The position numbers and the translations under genes are program-made. A stretch of 64,000 bases of DNA, from the NCBI GenBank assembly GCA_039105265.1, contig JAPFFF010000006.1:2604001-2668000 (forward strand). Direction: 5' to 3'. Positions 59,971 through 64,000 of this stretch are shown here, piece after piece (the first letter of the stretch is position 1; each line of letters begins with the position of its first letter). Origin of the DNA: Tritrichomonas musculus (taxonomy: Eukaryota > Parabasalia > Tritrichomonadida > Tritrichomonadidae). The notes beneath the pieces are model-generated. The model did not search any database. It was not told the origin of the DNA and saw nothing but the letters and a program-made list of their open reading frames with translations.

Positions 59971-60489
59971 CAGAGGAAATTTTAAAATTTTAAAATTTCT
60001 ATTAAAAACAATAAAAACGACTATATATCAATTTAAAACAACAGTTGAAATTTTAAATTTGATTTACGCACTGCATTATTTAAAAGAGTATCCTCCATTA
60101 TAAAAATGACTAGCTGAATCTTCTATATATATAATTGATATGAAAATTATAATAGTACTAAATAACTTGATAAATGTAGAAATTTAGGTGCGTTATTATT
60201 CAACCTTTTAATTTAACATAATTTAATTTTGATTGATAAAAAAATAATTTTTCTAGTTTTATTTCAATAGAGACTTATCAAAATTATTTTTTATTTTAAA
60301 ATTCAAACGATATTTTGTATTAAATGTATTTATTAGAAAAAATACTAATAATTCAATTATATTGAGTTTTTTCAGATAATAACTTTTTGGCCAAAAAGAA
60401 TTATATTTGCAAAAAAGTTGCAATCTTTTGAAAATTTTATTTTTTCACAAAAATATTTTTTTTGTTTCAATTTGTAATTTTTTTGAAAT

Positions 60490-60523
<34 letters not shown>

Positions 60524-62828
60524 TGCAAATATAACTTTAAAAAATTAAAAAAAATTGCTCATATTTTGATTACAAATTATTTGCAATTATTTATAAATGA
60601 TTTTATTCATAAATTAGATGTAATTATGAGTAAAAATTGATATAACTTTATTGTTGCTGTGAGTTTTGAATAAATAAACTAATTTATTCAAAATTTTATC
60701 GATTTTTTGTTTTCACTTCAAAATAATCGTAAAAAATGGTTATTTTAAAAAACAAATATTTTTTTAAATAGAGATTTCTTTTGCGTTTTTTCAGGATTTT
60801 TTAAAATTAAATTGTTTTTAATATATAAATAATGGAATTTTAAAAAAGCTTAGACTCTTTCCTTATTCTCTAATGCTCATTTTTAAAAAAAAAAATTCAA
60901 TTAAAATACGTTGTAAATTATATAAAACATAGAAATTTCAATAATAGTTTAAATTTTGGTTTCTTAAAAAGTTCGATATTTATTATCAAAACTAAAGTCG
61001 AATTCAAAAAGCTTGAGACAACTTCTCAAATAAATTCTGATAAAAGTGAAAAACACAATCTTCTTTTCAATTATTATAAGAGAAAAAATTTATCTCCAAC
61101 TTTTTGAGATGCCAAAAATTGAATGAATAAAAAATATAAAAATTTTAAAATATTAAAAATGCATTATATAAAACCAATAAAAACGAATTATAGCATTTAG
61201 TAAAAAATAAATAGAAAAAAAGCATAGAAAATAATTGAGAGGGAAGATTTTTTGAGTGCATTTAGGCATTCACATCTAACTCAAAGTACAGTTATATTGG
61301 AAATTATATATTCTAATGTTAATATATATATTAAAATTAATTACTAATGCATCTTATGATTACTTTTAATATATTTTAAATAATAAGATATTTTTATTTT
61401 TTAAAAATTGAATTAATTTGAATGAAATATAAAAATAATATTTTTCTTATTTCTCAATAATCTTCAAATATTATAAATTTAAAATTAATAAATATTTTTA
61501 TATATTCATTCATAAAATAAACAATTATATTAAGAATAAAAATCATTGGATTTTTTTTATTAACATAGTAAATCATCTTAAATTAAATAACTTTTTTACG
61601 GAATAAGATCTGAATGTTTATAATAAAACAATTTTTTGTGTTTTGAAAAGCAAAAAACAAATAAATGAAAATTTTTTTAATTGGTTGAAAAAATCATAAG
61701 ACGGGAAAAATCAAATATGTTTAAAGCATTAATGGAGTATAATTGATATATATAATCAATTATTGCAATTTGTATGCGATTTTAATTTAAATGTAAAACT
61801 ATATATAAATCGCAATATGATAACAGTCAAACGAATCATGATTTTGATTTTTAATTATAAATATACTATAAGTATATAATATTTCACCTCTAATTATGGA
61901 ATGAAATATTTTAATTTGATGGAACTAATGATATGAATCTCTCCATAATGCAATTATTTCAACGTTACTTTTAGAAATCAATATATTTAAATCATGTATG
62001 TTGCATATATAGAATTTATTTACAAAATAAATCTTTTTTTGAAAGAATCAAGGCCATTTTTGTTTTTTAGATCGCTTTATTTTGCCATTATTGAAATAAA
62101 ATACATATTTCTCAATAATTTGAGTTAGGATTTAAATATTAATTATTTTATTAGTTCTATTATTATTAAATTAATATAAATAAAGAATTAATTTATAAAA
62201 GGATGTGCCAATTTTTAGATATTTTCTTTTTAAAATGCTCTTACAAAATTTTTTGTATCAAAGGTATCTCAACGAAAAACAAAATTATTTAAAAAACGAT
62301 TGCTTAAATATTGCATATTTATATACCAAGTAATTGAAACTCATATTTAATTCTGGATATATCTCATTTTAGCAGATCGGATATTATTGATATTGATGCA
62401 TTGACCAAAATAAAACAAAATATTATTAACAATATTTAATACAAATATTAAATAAATAGTTATTATTTGTAAATGTACTTATTTTAATGAGATAAATGGA
62501 AAATAATAGAAAATTTTAAATTCATTCAATTTCGTTGGCCTCCCTTTCTATTTTGAAATAATTCTTTCAATTTTTGAATAGGCGATGACTACTTTTTCAC
62601 GGTACTATAAAGTTAATAGAAAAGGCAAAGTACCAGACTCTATTGGAGTTAAATTAAATATATGTGTAAGTCATAATAATAACATTGCTTTAATTTTGTT
62701 ATTTTTTTTTTTTATGTAAAAAAATAATCATTGAATATTTGAATACATTCAATTTTTGAAAAGAAAAATTATCATTTTACAAAAAATTACCCATTTCTTT
62801 TTGATTTTGTTTGATATCGACACTTAGA
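59971..62828. other. Long AT-rich intergenic region
   Basis: These 2.9 kb have no supported gene. A 31-T run at 60492-60522 lies between TATATTTGCA (about 60400) and TGCAAATATA (about 60525), an inverted pair around the run. A palindromic AATTGATATATATAATCAATT lies near 61742. A 44-codon open frame from an ATG at 62585 to a TAA at 62717-62719 begins with a plausible hydrophilic stretch (YYKVNRKGKVPDSIGVKLN) but ends in poly-Phe, and could be a gene fragment. The last 100 bp share promoter words with the region before 47754. Confidence 0.4.
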
Positions 62829-64000
62829 ATGTTCCTTTTTATTTCTCTTGTTTTTGCAAAAAACTATTGTATTGAAAGAACATCAGGTGATTGCATAAGG
62901 AAATGTTCAAATTTCAAACATTCGTATGATGATATTTTTGCAAGATTTCCAGACGATTCAGAATTAAAGAATGACGAAATTCACAATATATATATTTCCG
63001 ATAATTTTGAATACAAAAAAACAAAAAATAATTTAATTTTTTGTGATCCATCAAATTATCTCATTTACACCAATTTTTCCTCTTCAATAAAAATTAAAAA
63101 CGTAATTGAGACAGATTATGAAAATATATCAACTAATATTCCAATCTTATTTCAGACATTTGGTAATGTTAATCTTGAAGTTGATGCTAATGAAACAAGC
63201 AAATTTTCGCCAATTATTTTAAAAGCGATAAATATGAGTACTAATATGAGTATAAAATTTATTTCAGAAACAATTCCACAAAATTTACTTTCGATTTCAA
63301 AAAATTCCGAAAAATTCCGAATTTCAAATCTCACAGATAAAGTAAGGAAGATTTTCAATACGACAGAGAAAATATTAGAGACAAAAAAAAGATATTATTG
63401 CATCTCAGATAAACAAGAAAAATGTAGGGATTATACAGCATTTGAACTGACATTCATAAATTCGATTAGAGAAGTTAATGAATCAAATTGTGTCATTATT
63501 ATTGATACAACAATTCCACAATTTTATGATCCATATTATTCCAATTTCAATACTCATATAATTTGTCTTCCTGGTTCAGATGTAACAGTTAATATGTATG
63601 ATGCAGGTTCTAGTCAGGTTTTGACATTAACTAAAAATTCAATTGAAATTCAAAATATATTTATTGAAGGAGGAGGCAGCATTACAATAATGCCTCGTGA
63701 TGATTTTATTCTTAATTGCGCAACGACAACAAACAATCTTAATTTTACTCTTAAAAGTCGATTTCCTTTAAATTACGATTATTCAAAAATATCAGCACCA
63801 TCAAATGGAAAAACCGTTACTCTTTCAAATAAAATCAAAGTTTCAGAATTCAGCGTATTTCATGGTGACAGAAGTTTGTTGGGACTTTTTGAGGAAGGTA
63901 AGTTCATTTGTGATGATGAAATAACCAGATATGACATATCTTCTTCCAATTTGAAAGAATACGTTTTTAACAACATGAATTATCATTTCAAAGAAGGGAA
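62829..64000 (+). CDS. Paralogue of the giant surface protein (3' truncated by window end)
   Basis: The ATG at 62829 opens a frame with no stop to the last base (390 codons). It encodes the same signal peptide type (MFLFISLVFAKNYCIE), the same Cys motifs (YCISDKQEKC) and co-linear sequence with the protein at 47754. The first 290 codons differ at many positions. From about 63700 to the end the DNA is almost identical to 48640-48930. The intact frame suggests a functional second family member 15 kb from the first, in the same orientation. Confidence 0.88.
   Translation, partial: MFLFISLVFAKNYCIERTSGDCIRKCSNFKHSYDDIFARFPDDSELKNDEIHNIYISDNFEYKKTKNNLIFCDPSNYLIYTNFSSSIKIKNVIETDYENISTNIPILFQTFGNVNLEVDANETSKFSPIILKAINMSTNMSIKFISETIPQNLLSISKNSEKFRISNLTDKVRKIFNTTEKILETKKRYYCISDKQEKCRDYTAFELTFINSIREVNESNCVIIIDTTIPQFYDPYYSNFNTHIICLPGSDVTVNMYDAGSSQVLTLTKNSIEIQNIFIEGGGSITIMPRDDFILNCATTTNNLNFTLKSRFPLNYDYSKISAPSNGKTVTLSNKIKVSEFSVFHGDRSLLGLFEEGKFICDDEITRYDISSSNLKEYVFNNMNYHFKEG

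Noticed and set aside
1-64000. CRISPR arrays, rRNA or tRNA genes.
   Set aside because: No regularly spaced direct repeats with unique spacers, no tRNA T-loop with matching stems and no rRNA-like conserved blocks were found on either strand by eye.

Overview
The window looks like nuclear DNA of a trichomonad parabasalid, most likely a Tritrichomonas-type species. The evidence is very AT-rich DNA, almost entirely intron-free eukaryotic genes with short 3' ends, DUF3447-type ankyrin proteins, a BspA-type leucine-rich repeat fragment, a Pmp-like adhesin, and very large surface proteins with short signal peptides and a single C-terminal membrane anchor. The organism call is inference from family content; no rRNA or other marker gene is present.

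Region by region. 0-11 kb is a housekeeping block: a truncated Gln-rich membrane protein, LSm1 (mRNA decay), an interrupted ankyrin gene, a HEAT-like protein, an LRR protein with an acidic tail, an MFS transporter, and an Ada1/Tad1-like SAGA subunit. 12.0-14.4 kb is an integrated CRESS-DNA virus-like genome: three minus-strand ORFs, one a recognisable capsid protein, opposite a decayed replication initiator (Rep). A palindrome-rich stretch of unknown nature follows at 14.9-15.5 kb. 15.7-29.1 kb holds LSG1 (60S ribosome export GTPase), a PMCA-type calcium ATPase, a small surface protein, a large coiled-coil protein, a second interrupted ankyrin gene and a tail-anchored STE20-like kinase.

29.7-35.6 kb is one ankyrin locus in which eleven single ankyrin repeats plus a C-terminal cap lie as separate coding islands between noncoding AT-rich spacers. 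Each full island has the same 93-bp core, or 99 bp and exactly 33 codons with its conserved edge codons. 35.7-39.7 kb is a compact locus of four near-identical ubiquitin-like genes, each ending in Gly-Gly, arranged as two divergent pairs beside a papain-fold cysteine protease with a complete catalytic set and an N-myristoylation-type N-terminus. This looks like an undescribed ubiquitin-like modifier and protease neighbourhood. The shared promoter segment is inverted in one pair relative to the other.

40.5-44.4 kb holds a DYRK kinase and a diacylglycerol kinase. 44.7-47.2 kb is a small transposon nest: a GC-cored foldback element, a small palindromic MITE, and a Tc1/mariner-type element with TA flanks and an internally deleted transposase. 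47.7-64 kb is a surface-protein region: a 2042-residue membrane protein with a 27-bp minisatellite stalk, a DUF3447-BspA chimeric pseudogene, a foldback hAT-type element with an 8-bp target duplication, a Pmp-like protein with four homogenised 124-127 residue repeats, and the truncated start of a paralogue of the giant protein.

No tRNA, rRNA, CRISPR array or canonical trichomonad intron was found by eye. Functional statements rest on motif recognition without database searches.
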